From: Trachythela sp. YZ-2020
Lineage: Eukaryota; Cnidaria; Anthozoa; Malacalcyonacea; Clavulariidae
Direction of reading: 5' to 3'
DNA length: 64,000 bases
NCBI GenBank assembly: GCA_016169945.1
Contig: JADLSH010000231.1
Span: 1,550,001 to 1,614,000 of the forward strand
The notes under the pieces are model-generated. The model was given only the letters and a program-made list of their open reading frames with translations. It was not told where the DNA came from and searched no databases. Of this stretch, positions 22,961 through 32,840 are shown piece after piece. Position 1 is the stretch's first letter. Each line of letters starts with the position of its first letter. Position numbers and translations under genes: made by a program.

Positions 22961-24500
22961 AGCACAAGTTTGCGTTTCTGTCCTTTATGTTCCACAGGCT
23001 TAACGTCCAGGACTTTAAACACTTTACCGTAGTCCAGTACGCCAGCCCAATCACCGCGTTGCACAATTTTACAAACAGCAAATCTTCTCTTAGTAGAATT
23101 ATTTACTTTAATTTTATTTACAACAATTTTAGAGCCGTTCTCTAACTGTTCCTTTGTTGTTCCAAATAATCCCCTGCCTCGTAAGTTGTGCCATCTTCCA
23201 GTTTGACAGCAAGTTTTTCCTGTCCGTAATGCTCGATGCATCCGATTGCAACAACAGTGTGTGTCGAACCAAGTGGTAATTCTGTTAAATTTCGCATGTG
23301 CTTGTATGGAACCATTTCTTCTCGTGTTAGTATTGGTAGAGCTTGTGAAGACATTGGGGGTTCTGTAAGCAACTTTGTCATGTTGGCTTTTTCTTCCTGC
23401 ATCTCCTGTTTTACTTGCTCCCGTAGACGTTTAATGGAATATTTGTCCATATTTGCAGTCAGAGCAAGCTTGCAGTAGACAACAACATGTCTTTGCGCAG
23501 TGCGACCCCATCCAGTAACATTTAGCACGGCAAATGGCTTCTCGTAAAGAGTAAGATAATTTCGTTTGGGATCTCGAATCTGGTATTTATCTGTATCCGT
23601 TAGATTATCACGTAGATTACATACAGTTTCAATTTACTTGTTGGAATAGCATGGTCCCAGTGTTCCGTTTTGGTCTATTGCTAGTAACATAACATACTTC
23701 TCTCCAAACTGGGTTTGGGTCTCTCGCGTAGCCATGACATTGTAGGAACCCAGCGGAAGATCTTTAAGACAGATGATCTTGTTAAGCACTGCTATAGTTG
23801 TCTAACAGCCGCAATCTGTTCCGTTTTTCAGCAATCGCGTCTTCGAAAGGTTTCGACTCTCTCGGATCTCTTTGGCTGCTTCTCCAGCTACATCTTTCCA
23901 CTGCACATTTCGTTATTTTTCTGGGATACTACGTTGCTTTATGGGTAGTTTAACATCCAGTAGATCTGCCCTGCACAACTCCATGTCTACTTTGCAGTTT
24001 CCATTGGCTTTTACATGTGCCAGGTAAGGCGCGCAGTTCTCGTGTGGAACAAATCCCGCTTTGTCCAACAATAGGGCATTATCTGCTTTACTTCCTTCGT
24101 ACCAACTGTAGATACCACCTTTGGACACTAGTCTCGTCGTAAAGTCTGCATTTCCATCTTTACGATTTTTAAAATAACGTGTTCCGGAAATGTCTACGTA
24201 TACATCTTTGGTCTTAGTTGTGCCTTTCTTACTCATAGCTTTACTTCGATCGCACACCTCGATGACATCCAGAGGTAATTTAGAACCGAGGGTTAGATTA
24301 CCAAGACACCACTTTTCTTTGTCTGCCCAGCTGTCCACAAACTGTCCGCTTATGTTCTTTGTCATCTCGTTGTACGTGTAGACTATTAATCCAACATCGC
24401 GTGTTCTGTCTATGACGACCAAGCTATGTAACATTGCATCACAGTAAGCTCTCCAGGAGTCTGCAAATGGAGTAGAGTAGACCAAAGAAGGTGACACGTA
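22885..24500 (-). pseudogene. C-terminal half of a large replication-initiator-like gene, interrupted
   Basis: This is the downstream half of the gene that starts at 45838, cut by the Polinton-like insertion at the CACGTA site. Readable blocks are 23913-24500 (FADSWRAYCDAMLHSLVVID, LPLDVIEVCDRSKAM, GKTRYF-like region), 23142-23528 (MDKYSIKRLREQVKQEMQEE, LTREEMVPYKHMRNLTELPL) and 22885-23200 (RGDWAGVLDYGKVFKVLDV). Frames change and several stops occur near 23640-23900. A module of the form LPLGS followed by a Gln/Glu-rich line appears twice. I do not recognise the domain with confidence. Confidence 0.6.
24495..24500 (+). other. Left 6-bp target-site duplication (CACGTA)
   Basis: CACGTA directly precedes the element end AGTAGTAATG and is repeated directly after the other end at 44903-44908. 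Six-base duplications and AG-starting ends are typical of Polintons/Mavericks. Confidence 0.95.
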
Positions 24501-24723
24501 AGTAGTAATGTATACCACTATACGTCACTTTTTACGCCAAGGTCAAATAAACCACCCGATTCCTCTGACGTCAAAAAGTGACGTATAATTATTCAAAAAA
24601 AAAGTGACGTATAGTGTCACCCCTTCTAAAAAATATTACGCAACATTTCACCAAATATATTACGCAACATTTCGAAAATATATTACGCAACATTTCATAA
24701 AAAATATTACGCAACAAGAAAGT
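24501..24723 (+). repeat. Left terminal inverted repeat
   Basis: It pairs with 44681-44902 almost perfectly, with a one-base length difference. From the tip inward it contains AGTAGTAATG, three GTGACGTAT-like sites, a palindromic TGACGTCA at 24566-24573, and four tandem units of TATTACGCAACATTTC with AT-rich spacers (24633-24715). The units may be binding sites for the replication machinery. Confidence 0.95.
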
Positions 24724-24800
24724 CGGGCGCACGCGGACCTCAGCGAAGAAGGGGATACCGCTGCGGTACCCCCCTCCTTAGAAATTAAAGACAAGTGAGA
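24724..24800. promoter_or_regulatory. GC-rich hairpin inside the left repeat
   Basis: Near 24752-24776 GGGGATACCGCTGCGGTACCCC forms a near-perfect hairpin. The inner border of the other repeat has an analogous CCCGCTGCGGG hairpin (about 44645-44671). Position, not sequence identity, is shared. Function is unknown. Confidence 0.55.
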
Positions 24801-24885
24801 AAAATATTTCACAAACATCTTACCAGAGAATAAATCGTAAGTCCTCAAAAGTTAAAAGACAAAAAAAATATAACACAAACAAACA

Positions 24886-25095
24886 ATGCCTTATAATTAT
24901 GCAATTGACCTACATAAAATATCGTGCAAATCTTGCAAATGGAGAGGCTCTCAGACCGGTTATAAATTACATGTGAAAGTAACACATGGTGGTTATGTTC
25001 GTAGTAAAAACGAGGATAAGGTGTGTTGTACTTATTGTAATAAAAATTTTATAAACCAAGATGTGCTTTTAAAACACTTTAAAAAAAACCATTAG
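24886..25095 (+). CDS. Small C2H2 zinc-finger protein, 69 aa
   Basis: This is a 69-residue basic protein with two C2H2-like fingers. The first is CKSCKWRGSQTGYKLHVKVTH and the second is CTYCNKNFINQDVLLKHFKKNH. It starts at an ATG and ends just before a strong hairpin that separates it from the convergent PolB gene. It lies next to the terminal repeat. A role in binding element ends or regulating transcription is inference only. The two later elements in the window also carry small zinc-finger genes near a replication gene. Confidence 0.8.
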   Translation: MPYNYAIDLHKISCKSCKWRGSQTGYKLHVKVTHGGYVRSKNEDKVCCTYCNKNFINQDVLLKHFKKNH

Positions 25096-25110
25096 AGAAT
25101 AACCCACGAA

Positions 25111-25140
25111 AAATTTGTACCTATTTTTAGGTACAAATTT
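25111..25140. terminator. Hairpin between convergent genes
   Basis: AAATTTGTACCTA and its exact complement TAGGTACAAATTT enclose a short T-rich loop. It sits between the ends of the zinc-finger gene (25095) and PolB (25164). It is one of a set of similar hairpins at convergent gene ends in this element. Confidence 0.7.
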
Positions 25141-25163
25141 ACACTTCTCTTCTTCCTTTTAAC

Positions 25164-28100
25164 TTAGAACCCATAAGGTATTGTGTCGAAGTCATCCATA
25201 ACCACTCGCTTGTTGTAATCCAACGAAAATGTTTTCTCTTGGTTCTCATTTTTAACCGTCTTAGTTTTGTGATTTCTTACCATCGCATTTTTTGACGTTA
25301 CGATCTTATCTAACTTTCCACTAACTATATCAATCATACTCTCTTGGTTGATGAGCTTACTGTTCTTATGGTTTAATGTAAAACCTTTTACCTTACATAC
25401 TTGCTCACCCTTACTAGTCTCGTAAGCGTAAGACTTAGGACCTGTCGCAACCCACTTGGTTATATGATCCCCACCTAACTCGTCTGTTAATTCCGCAAGC
25501 ATATCACCTCTTATGGTTTTGTTACCACCAGGTCTCTCTATGTACCAAACACTATCGGTATCGTAACCTAACACTTGGTCACCAAGATGATCTAACACAT
25601 CGTACAACATTAACCTAGCATGACTTGTTGTAAAACTAGCTACAAAAATATTTATGTTGTTATGATTATTGACAAACTGGTCTTTAAGAGTGTAAGTGAC
25701 TTGGGTTAAATCGTCTTTAAACAGAAGAATGTTATCGATCTCTAATGTGTCGTCCATAACAACTTCAAAATACCTCTCGGTATCTGAAATGTACTCGGTT
25801 TGGGACATGTTAATTCGCTGACCAAATTTACCCCACAAGCTATTTAAACACAGCTTGGCGATGGCTCTCATACCTGGATTAAACTTAATCTCGCCAAGTT
25901 CTATGTCTAAACGCTCTTTAACTTTTGCACGAAAGTCGTCAAGCGTCTCGTACTGAGTTCCCGGTCCTACTTTTGGTGGCTTAGACGACTCAATCTTAAT
26001 TTTCATAAACTTCTGGACATAACTTTTGAACAAGTCCTCGGTTGTGTTTTTGAAGTGCCACGCTTCGTAGATCTCGACAAGTTTGTAACCTTTCTCAAGA
26101 GCCTTGTTGAACTCGTTTGTGCACCAAGTACCAACAAAACTTCGCTCTTCTGATGTGTGCTCGCATTTGGTTTGTTGCTGTGTGGAAGAACAAGTTTTAC
26201 ACAAAGGGAACAACAACTTATCAGAATTACCACACTTTGTTCTAACTGGAAGAACTGGATGATACAAACCTTTTGGCGGTTCTACTTTACACTTGATGTA
26301 ACCAAACCAGTTATCGTTGAACACCTTAGGTCTGAAAATTTTCTTGGGGTGACCAACGGGGTACTTTTTGAAAAATTGTACGCCTGGATACAAACTCTGG
26401 AAGTCGTCGTACAATCCCTTTTCGTTATCTTTGAACTCGTATTTGAGCTTGGTGACATTTGTACGACCACCAAAGAAAGCATCTCTTGGATCTAATGGTT
26501 CTACGACATCAAATAACGACGAGCGGCACCAGTTTTTAAACTTGCTGTCTTGAGAAAGACCACACTCGTAAATCTCAACGAGATTGTAACCCAAGTCTCT
26601 GATCTTTTGGTTCTTGGCAAGCGTTCTTGCATGTAGTTCTGTCATATCTAACTGGTTGTTAACATTTACAAGATCTCTTTTTGTGTAACACTCTGTACAA
26701 CCATGCCAGTAACAACCTTGATATTCGTACACAGTGTTAGTTTCCTCACAAAAACCATCAACCTTACCAGCGCCTGTCTTATACTCGCCGCCATTCAAAG
26801 CGTGTTTGATATTAAGTTGTTGGGGGCGCGAAGCGCGCCGGGTTTCGCTAATATACTCCAACCACTTGATGCTAGCCTTACTGTAATTCTCAGACTTTTT
26901 AAGATCTTTAAAAACCGCTATCTCTTTCCATGACATATGGTCACATCGATACACATCCATGCAAACACTCGCTATCGTGATGTATCGTAATGGATCAATG
27001 TTACTTAGCGTTATGAAGTCCTCTCTGAACTTCATCATGGCTCTTCTTAAAATATCGACATCACTTCGACAATAATCTTTAAGTTCTTTTGCAAAGTCAA
27101 AGACAAAGTTTTCGGCAACCCTAACTTTGTACCACTCCATAAATTCTTTTCGCCCAGTTACGCTCATTGTGTCAGGACCATAGTTTTCTACAGGTGGCAT
27201 GGTCCCAATGTAATTTTGGTTCTTGGGTGTGTTGAAAAAATGCGGGAAGTAACCCTTCTTAAGTTCATCCAAACCAAATGTTTTTGGGAACTCGGATAAC
27301 TTAGAAGCCACAAAGTTTACGCTGTCTATGAATCTTCTACCGTAAGCTTTCATATACATAATCTTTGTGCCAGCGTAAATACACTGTTCTGGTCTGACAC
27401 CTTTGTCCACTACTAAATATTTTAAGACAAACTGTAAGTCAAACGCCTTCGCGTTATGCGCGATGAAAGTGTAACCTTTGTATTCTTTTTGACATACAAA
27501 CTCACAAAAGTCCTTGATGTTGTTAAAAGAGTACTCGGTACAGTTGAAGTCCCATGCGTGAGCGTAATTAACTATGTGCTCGCCAGTGTTTTGCGTTGTC
27601 TCTAAGTCGTAAAACATATACTTTTCTGAGTATGTCTTACAACTATAACACCAATCATAACGACAAAGACCTGACTTTTTACATATCATCTCGGTCTCGC
27701 TAGCACACATCTCGCTAACACATATTTCGCGAGTGCATAACCCACCTTTTGCACGCTTACGCTTCATGTAACACTTGTGTTGTGTTATGTCACAGTATTT
27801 GTCACAGTTATCGCATAAAGAGTAACCGCAGATATGTTGACGAATTATATTAGGTGACCAAGTAACTTTACAAGTCTTACACTTATGTTTTTCACCACAC
27901 AGAGTTTTGGTTTCCCCCTTCTTTTTACTTCTGTTTCGAAGATGTTCGTCAAAACACTCTTTCCCAAAGAACACTCTGTCACAGTCGTCACATGTTATGT
28001 TGGGTTCATTTTTTGTTTTACACCAAGCGTTAGCTTTAAAACATTGTGTGCACTTAGTAGGACACCTATGTTTGTTAGGCTTAGTGTAACTTTTTTGACA

Positions 28101-29312
28101 TGAGTGACAGTAGTATTTCTTACCTAAAAATCCAGTCATACTTGTGATCACATCAAAATGCTCGCCTGTTTTGAGCAAGTAAATCATGTTTGTTTGTGTC
28201 TCGTTGATACAAGGTCCCGCTGTGTGGAGTATTCTGTTAAACATATCACCATCTATCACTGTAATTCTTAAATTAAGATACTCTGCAAATGTTGTGACAT
28301 CATCTAAAGTACAACCATAACCGGTAATTTCAACATTGGCCGCTTCGCTAAGTTTTAAAGCTTCCTCAGTTTGAAGTTTACGAGACTTATTAAAACCATT
28401 TTTAAGTTGTGTATTAGACCACTTGTGTGGTTCTAAATTGGCCTTCCCGGTTGCGATAGCTCGTTGTAAGCACAGTGTGTCGTTGTTAACTATTCTGATC
28501 ACTGACTTTTTACTACCTAAGTTGTTACGAGTGACTGGAAGGTATCCAGATCCACGAGGTACTTTAACGCTTTGTACATCTATTTCAAGTTCGTCCAAAG
28601 GAACATTTTTGTAATCTACAAACCTTATGAGATCTTTCATGAACCCTGGTGTGATGATACCATCAGAAGGTATCGACACAAGCTTTGTGCTTATATGCTT
28701 ATACCACTCTAAGTGGTTAGCTATCAACCTGATCTTATCGCCTGGTCTTAATTTTTTCTCTTGGATGACCTTGTTTAACGCGCCCATGAAGACATCAACA
28801 GGATCAACATAACCATGAATTTTAATGTGGTACTTAACAGTGTCGGTGGTGAATTTTTTACTTGTTGTTTCGCTGATCTTAATTAGTTCAAATAAGGGTT
28901 GAAGATATGATGGTTCTTGTACGCCGCTAGGCGCGGTCGTCTCGCGCGGTTTGGTACTCGTAAAAGTTTCTTTTCTAAACTCTTTTTCCCAGGTGTCCAT
29001 CATCTTTTTTGCATCTATGCGAAGTTTAGACTCTTTAAATATTTGAGTCAGCTTGCGTTCAAGATTTTTACGCACAGCTTTGATCTTTTTACCCTTACCA
29101 AACCACAACCTAGCTTCGTCGTTGACAAACTTTTGTCGTGCTTCTTCTTTTGTGATATCGCGAGCCCACTTTGATGTCTCCTTAGCAGCTGTTTTTTCAG
29201 CTTGACGAGCTGCTTGTTTGGTTTGTCTCTGAGCTTGTTTTTTAATATGAGTCTGCCTAGCAATAAGTCTTTTTGCTTCGGCTTTTCGTGAGTATACAGG
29301 TGAGTCGTTCAT
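25164..29312 (-). CDS. polB: Protein-primed family B DNA polymerase
   Basis: This 1382-residue replicative polymerase is predicted to copy the element by protein priming. In order it shows a basic N-terminus; an OTU-like region at about 270-390 (NDTLCLQRAIAT, HFDVITSMTGF); a Cys/His-rich segment at about 395-557; exonuclease motifs YDLETT (~567), AHNAKAFD (~614) and YCRSDVDIL (~743); and polymerase motifs DFQSLYP (~967), KLCLNSLWGKFG (~1151) and YDTDSVWY (~1248). All catalytic acids are present. The C-terminus DTIPYGF is typical of Polinton and adenovirus polymerases. The start ATG lies in the context GAATAAATG. It is in tail-to-tail orientation with the zinc-finger gene and divergent from the BRO gene at 29920. 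The frame is intact and likely functional. Confidence 0.96.
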   Translation of the reverse strand: MNDSPVYSRKAEAKRLIARQTHIKKQAQRQTKQAARQAEKTAAKETSKWARDITKEEARQKFVNDEARLWFGKGKKIKAVRKNLERKLTQIFKESKLRIDAKKMMDTWEKEFRKETFTSTKPRETTAPSGVQEPSYLQPLFELIKISETTSKKFTTDTVKYHIKIHGYVDPVDVFMGALNKVIQEKKLRPGDKIRLIANHLEWYKHISTKLVSIPSDGIITPGFMKDLIRFVDYKNVPLDELEIDVQSVKVPRGSGYLPVTRNNLGSKKSVIRIVNNDTLCLQRAIATGKANLEPHKWSNTQLKNGFNKSRKLQTEEALKLSEAANVEITGYGCTLDDVTTFAEYLNLRITVIDGDMFNRILHTAGPCINETQTNMIYLLKTGEHFDVITSMTGFLGKKYYCHSCQKSYTKPNKHRCPTKCTQCFKANAWCKTKNEPNITCDDCDRVFFGKECFDEHLRNRSKKKGETKTLCGEKHKCKTCKVTWSPNIIRQHICGYSLCDNCDKYCDITQHKCYMKRKRAKGGLCTREICVSEMCASETEMICKKSGLCRYDWCYSCKTYSEKYMFYDLETTQNTGEHIVNYAHAWDFNCTEYSFNNIKDFCEFVCQKEYKGYTFIAHNAKAFDLQFVLKYLVVDKGVRPEQCIYAGTKIMYMKAYGRRFIDSVNFVASKLSEFPKTFGLDELKKGYFPHFFNTPKNQNYIGTMPPVENYGPDTMSVTGRKEFMEWYKVRVAENFVFDFAKELKDYCRSDVDILRRAMMKFREDFITLSNIDPLRYITIASVCMDVYRCDHMSWKEIAVFKDLKKSENYSKASIKWLEYISETRRASRPQQLNIKHALNGGEYKTGAGKVDGFCEETNTVYEYQGCYWHGCTECYTKRDLVNVNNQLDMTELHARTLAKNQKIRDLGYNLVEIYECGLSQDSKFKNWCRSSLFDVVEPLDPRDAFFGGRTNVTKLKYEFKDNEKGLYDDFQSLYPGVQFFKKYPVGHPKKIFRPKVFNDNWFGYIKCKVEPPKGLYHPVLPVRTKCGNSDKLLFPLCKTCSSTQQQTKCEHTSEERSFVGTWCTNEFNKALEKGYKLVEIYEAWHFKNTTEDLFKSYVQKFMKIKIESSKPPKVGPGTQYETLDDFRAKVKERLDIELGEIKFNPGMRAIAKLCLNSLWGKFGQRINMSQTEYISDTERYFEVVMDDTLEIDNILLFKDDLTQVTYTLKDQFVNNHNNINIFVASFTTSHARLMLYDVLDHLGDQVLGYDTDSVWYIERPGGNKTIRGDMLAELTDELGGDHITKWVATGPKSYAYETSKGEQVCKVKGFTLNHKNSKLINQESMIDIVSGKLDKIVTSKNAMVRNHKTKTVKNENQEKTFSLDYNKRVVMDDFDTIPYGF

Positions 29313-29919
29313 TTATTCTCTCGCTGCGCTTGTCTCTTAGTTGTCTTATAGGAATATATACACAGTGTGTATACACAGTGTATAATAAAGGGGTACAATA
29401 ACATCTGTACTTCTTATACTTTAACTTGTCATTTTACAAACTATACTTGCAAACATAACCTTATACCTTATACTATACATACTTTAACATTTCGGCTAGT
29501 AGTTCCTTTTTTCGTAACTCACGAGAGTTATGAAAATTTTACATGAGACCATGCGCCTCTGCTATCTTATAGGAATATATACACAGTGTATAATAAAGTA
29601 AGGTGGTACAATAACATCTGTACTTCTTATTTTTTGAATTTGGCTTTTAATATGTTTCTCTTAGCTTCAGTGTTTGATCTGTTCATTTTTCGTAACTCAC
29701 GAGAGTTATGAAAATTTTACATGAGACCGTGCGCCTCTGCTATCTTATAGGAATATATACACAGTGTATAATAAAGTGGTACAATAACATCTGTACTTCT
29801 TAGTTTTTTGATACTTTCGGTTTTGGTTAAGTTGGTTGTCATTTTCATAACGCGCGAGAGCGTGCGTTATGAAATTGAGTCTCTTTTGTATCAAAGTCGA
29901 AATAGAAATACAATACAAA
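29313..29919. promoter_or_regulatory. Repeat-rich spacer between divergent polB and BRO genes
   Basis: Three direct copies of TTATAGGAATATATACACAGTG, then a TATAATAAAG block and ACAATAACATCTGTACTTCTTA, lie at about 29344-29416, 29563-29630 and 29742-29802. The second and third copies are each preceded by a hairpin CGTAACTCACGAGAGTTATGAA. A third type of hairpin (TTTCATAACGC with GCGTTATGAAA) is at 29848-29876. It is a candidate promoter or internal origin; no protein is encoded. Confidence 0.7.
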
Positions 29920-30669
29920 ATGGAAATAGTTAAGTGCCCACCTATGTTTGGTGAAATATTAAACAACTTAGAGGTTATAAAACATGAAGAAAAGTTTTGG
30001 TTTGCTGCCACAGATGTTGGAAAGTTCGGCTCAGAAAAAAACCCACAAAGATCAATAAAACTTCATGTTCGTGAAAAACACTTAAAGAGATATAATGAGT
30101 TTAAAGTTAAAGACAAAGTCGGACCTCAACGTAAAGGGGGTGTCACTTGCTGCAACCCCCTTAAAGACAAACTTTTTGTAAGTGAGAGAGGTGTATTTGA
30201 GTATGCCATCAAATTAAATCACCCATTGTTAGAAGAGTTTCAAGATTGGGTATTGGACATTTTAGTAGAAGAACTTAAGAGACCAACAAGAATCTTATCT
30301 CTATCTTATACAAACTCCTTAGATGAGTTCTTACCTGACGAACTTGTCGAAAGTATAAGAGATAGTAACCCTTGTAGATGTAAAGCCATATGTAAGTGTA
30401 AAATTAACGAACGAAAAATTTTATCTGCTAATCTAGATGAAAAGCGTAATCTTGTTAAGGACCCAAATCATATAACAAGAAGTTACCTTGCATGGGAAAC
30501 ACGCAAGGCAAATATCAAATTAAAAGAAGAAATGCACTTAAAAATACAAGATGATTTACAAAATGTAATGAGTGATAATTGTAAGTTAATGGATGATAAT
30601 TATAATTTAATGGATGAGTTGACTAATTTACAAACTGAAAATGCACTGTTAAAAAAGATGTTATTATAG
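29920..30669 (+). CDS. BRO-N domain protein 1, 249 aa
   Basis: The N-terminal 110 residues read as a BRO-N/Bro-type DNA-binding domain, with KFWFAATDVGKFG, then SERGVFEYAIKLNHPLLEEF and WVLDILVEEL. This family is common in large DNA viruses and phages and binds nucleic acid. After it comes a Cys cluster NPCRCKAICKCKINERK near residue 148 and an Asn/Asp-rich coiled tail with repeated LMDDNYNLMDE units. The ATG at 29920 (MEIVK) is preferred because it directly precedes the conserved domain. The same architecture recurs at 39486-40202. Confidence 0.85.
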   Translation: MEIVKCPPMFGEILNNLEVIKHEEKFWFAATDVGKFGSEKNPQRSIKLHVREKHLKRYNEFKVKDKVGPQRKGGVTCCNPLKDKLFVSERGVFEYAIKLNHPLLEEFQDWVLDILVEELKRPTRILSLSYTNSLDEFLPDELVESIRDSNPCRCKAICKCKINERKILSANLDEKRNLVKDPNHITRSYLAWETRKANIKLKEEMHLKIQDDLQNVMSDNCKLMDDNYNLMDELTNLQTENALLKKMLL

Positions 30670-30779
30670 AGGAGGATATAATAAAGTAATAACATCTGCT
30701 TTTTTAATTAAGACATTATAGTATTGGCACTCACTCTCACATTCATTTTTCTAACGTTTTCTTGTTGTTTCGGTAATTT

Positions 30780-30845
30780 ACATAACTCACGAGAGTTATG
30801 AAAATTTTACTTGCGCTCACTCGCTACGCTCACTCGCCTCGCTCG
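30780..30845. terminator. Hairpin and GC-rich CTCACTCGC repeat at convergent gene ends
   Basis: CATAACTCACGAGAGTTATG forms a hairpin, followed by CTCACTCGCTACGCTCACTCGCCTCGCTC. It lies between the BRO-1 gene end (30669) and the end of the 136-aa gene (30846). A similar CTCGCTC repeat is at 31264-31296. Confidence 0.55.
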
Positions 30846-31256
30846 TTATAATACAACACTTAACACCCATCCAGTTCCTAATCCAGCCAACCCAACTGCG
30901 ACATGTTTGTACTCGTCCATTTCTTTTGATGGTTTGTAATAATCAGACAAAACAGGCTCTCTCTTAAACACCTTATTGTGATGTGTTATTTTTTGTAGTT
31001 CTCTTAATGACGCGTTAACAGAGTTCATATCGCTATTTGCATCTAAAAGTTGTCGTCGCATTGCAGAGATCTTGTCTTTCTTAGTGGCTTGGTTCTCGTA
31101 CCACTTGTTCTTTGACGCCGTTAAATTTTCCATCGCAAGGTTATGTCTTTTAATTTCTGTCTGGTAACCTTTGTGATCTAAAAGTCTAAATAGGTAACCG
31201 GCTCCCGTAAACGCTACCGCGTTAAACAGACCAGATAACGCAATTGTTGTTGCCAT
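30846..31256 (-). CDS. Small protein with two terminal hydrophobic segments, 136 aa
   Basis: A hydrophobic segment at residues 3-25 (LFNAVAFTGAGYLF) and another at 118-135 (VAVGLAGLGTGWVLSVVL) enclose a charged, probably helical core. The start ATG is in the context CATAAAATG. It lies beside another small membrane-type gene and the capsid candidate, so a virion-membrane or structural role is possible. No family is recognised. Confidence 0.72.
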   Translation of the reverse strand: MATTIALSGLFNAVAFTGAGYLFRLLDHKGYQTEIKRHNLAMENLTASKNKWYENQATKKDKISAMRRQLLDANSDMNSVNASLRELQKITHHNKVFKREPVLSDYYKPSKEMDEYKHVAVGLAGLGTGWVLSVVL

Positions 31257-31292
31257 TTTATGTTACGCTCGCCTCGCTCTCGCTCGCCTCGC

Positions 31293-31523
31293 TCACTCCT
31301 TGAATGGATTCTCAGGTAACATCTTCTTTGCTTGTAACACTTTAATTACACTCGTACTGATACCAAACGCAGCCGTCAGTTTCAAGAGCCCTTCCATCGT
31401 AGTTGGAATGCTCAACGAATCTTTCATTAATTTTTTACTAGCAAATGAGACTGCGACAGCACCTGCCACAATTAATAGTGAGTCATATAACTCTTTTGGT
31501 AAGTCTTTAAATACTCCAGCCAT
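31293..31523 (-). CDS. Small hydrophobic protein, 76 aa
   Basis: Two hydrophobic stretches are seen, LLIVAGAVAVSFA (about 15-28) and LLKLTAAFGISTSVIKVL (about 46-63). A short charged tail follows. The start lies in AATAAATTAAATG. It is divergent from the capsid candidate, with only 37 bases between the two start codons. No family is recognised. Confidence 0.7.
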   Translation of the reverse strand: MAGVFKDLPKELYDSLLIVAGAVAVSFASKKLMKDSLSIPTTMEGLLKLTAAFGISTSVIKVLQAKKMLPENPFKE

Positions 31524-31560
31524 TTAATTTATTATACCCCACACACACACTGTAGAATAA

Positions 31561-32781
31561 ATGAATCACAAAGTTAACGAACTTTTACCCACTTATGAGA
31601 AGATTACTTACTCTCAAATTCGTGGTCCTAAAAAACAAAACATCTTTACGCTAACTCCCACAGAGATAACAGAGAACCAAGAACTTTACATCAACATTCC
31701 AAAACTATACGAGAATGTTTGTCTGGTTCCTGGCTCGTTGTACATCGTGGGTTCGTTTAAAAGTAAGAACACCAAGTCGTGGTTCTTAAACAACCTAGCT
31801 AGTCTTTTACAAAAAAGTCTAGAAGTAACTGTCGATGGTCAGGTTGTGTACGACAACCTAGGTGAGTCTCAGTTCGAAGTGTACAAAGCACTTTGGAAAA
31901 CAAAAGACGAAAGAAAGAACTTGGTATGTCAAGGACTGGCTAACGAGAACACTCGTAAACTTATGAGCGGTGATGACTCTGGTGACAAAGCTGTGAAAGC
32001 CGACAAGTACTTTGGGAATCTGTACAAAACAAAAGTTCATATCCCAATTGGTAAGATTTTGAACGACCAAGGGTTGTACGCGCCATATGGTATGAAGTCA
32101 AATTTCAGGTACAAAATTACACTACCACCTGCCACAGAAATTATGAAGGCGCAATCTGGTCAGGCAGTCGCTGGTTACACAGTTGAAGACCTCCATCTCG
32201 AGTACGAGACAATCACATCGCCAGAAATGTACAATCAAGCCTTAAACTCTTATCAAATTGGCAGGTCTCTCATTTACGAGCAAGTGATGTTGATGAAAAA
32301 AGAGACATGGGCAAAGGGTTCGACATTGGTAAATTTGAACATCAATGTGCCCAGAAAGTCAATGAGAGGTATCGTACTTCTGTTTCGAGATGACACCGAA
32401 GACTCAGAACACTTCGTGTATCCTAACATAACGAGTGTTAAAGTTGCCATTGAGGGAAGTCCAAACGCGTTGTACTCTCAAGGTCTCGAAGAACACAACC
32501 TCTTTAGATCTGCCGAGAACTTCTTCTTGGATTACACAACTGACACTTTGAGCATAGATGACTTTTACACAGGTAACAAGTTTGCACTGGTCATCGACAT
32601 GAGAACTGTCTGTGACCAAACGGTAGCTGGGATTGGACGAAAGATTCTTAACACGCAAGACGGTGTGCTCTTAGAAATTAAGAAAAGGGTTACCACAAAA
32701 GATTTGACATGTTATGTGTTCATTGTTTCGGATGGGGTGGTTAACATGGTTGGTAAGCAACTACAAAGTATTGAGTTTTAA
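31561..32781 (+). CDS. Candidate major capsid protein (double jelly-roll), 406 aa
   Basis: The sequence has long runs of predicted beta strands and the layout of Polinton/adenovirus-like capsid proteins. An early strand (SLYIVGSFKS) is followed by SLEVTVDGQVVYDNLGES. Then come YKALWKTKDERKNLVCQGLAN, a second jelly-roll start (KVHIPIGKILNDQGLYAPYG), FRYKITLPPA and a late strand set (LVNLNINVPRKSMRGIVLLF). It has no signal peptide or membrane segment. At 406 residues it is at the short end for this fold. The assignment comes from pattern recognition, not a search. The ATG is in GAATAAATG. Confidence 0.75.
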   Translation: MNHKVNELLPTYEKITYSQIRGPKKQNIFTLTPTEITENQELYINIPKLYENVCLVPGSLYIVGSFKSKNTKSWFLNNLASLLQKSLEVTVDGQVVYDNLGESQFEVYKALWKTKDERKNLVCQGLANENTRKLMSGDDSGDKAVKADKYFGNLYKTKVHIPIGKILNDQGLYAPYGMKSNFRYKITLPPATEIMKAQSGQAVAGYTVEDLHLEYETITSPEMYNQALNSYQIGRSLIYEQVMLMKKETWAKGSTLVNLNINVPRKSMRGIVLLFRDDTEDSEHFVYPNITSVKVAIEGSPNALYSQGLEEHNLFRSAENFFLDYTTDTLSIDDFYTGNKFALVIDMRTVCDQTVAGIGRKILNTQDGVLLEIKKRVTTKDLTCYVFIVSDGVVNMVGKQLQSIEF

Positions 32782-32797
32782 ATTAAAGTAAAAAGTT

Positions 32798-32824
32798 TTC
32801 TAATCCTGACATTAGGGATTAGAA
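32798..32824. terminator. Hairpin between convergent genes
   Basis: TTCTAATCC and GGATTAGAA pair across an eight-base loop, between the capsid candidate (ends 32781) and the minus-strand 87-aa gene (ends 32841). Confidence 0.7.
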
Positions 32825-32840
32825 ATCTAACAGGCGCGTG

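Noticed and set aside
25164..29312. A PCNA-binding peptide at the PolB C-terminus
   Set aside because: The end reads VVMDDFDTIPYGF, the usual end of this polymerase family, and lacks a Q-x-x-(L/I)-x-x-aromatic pair pattern.
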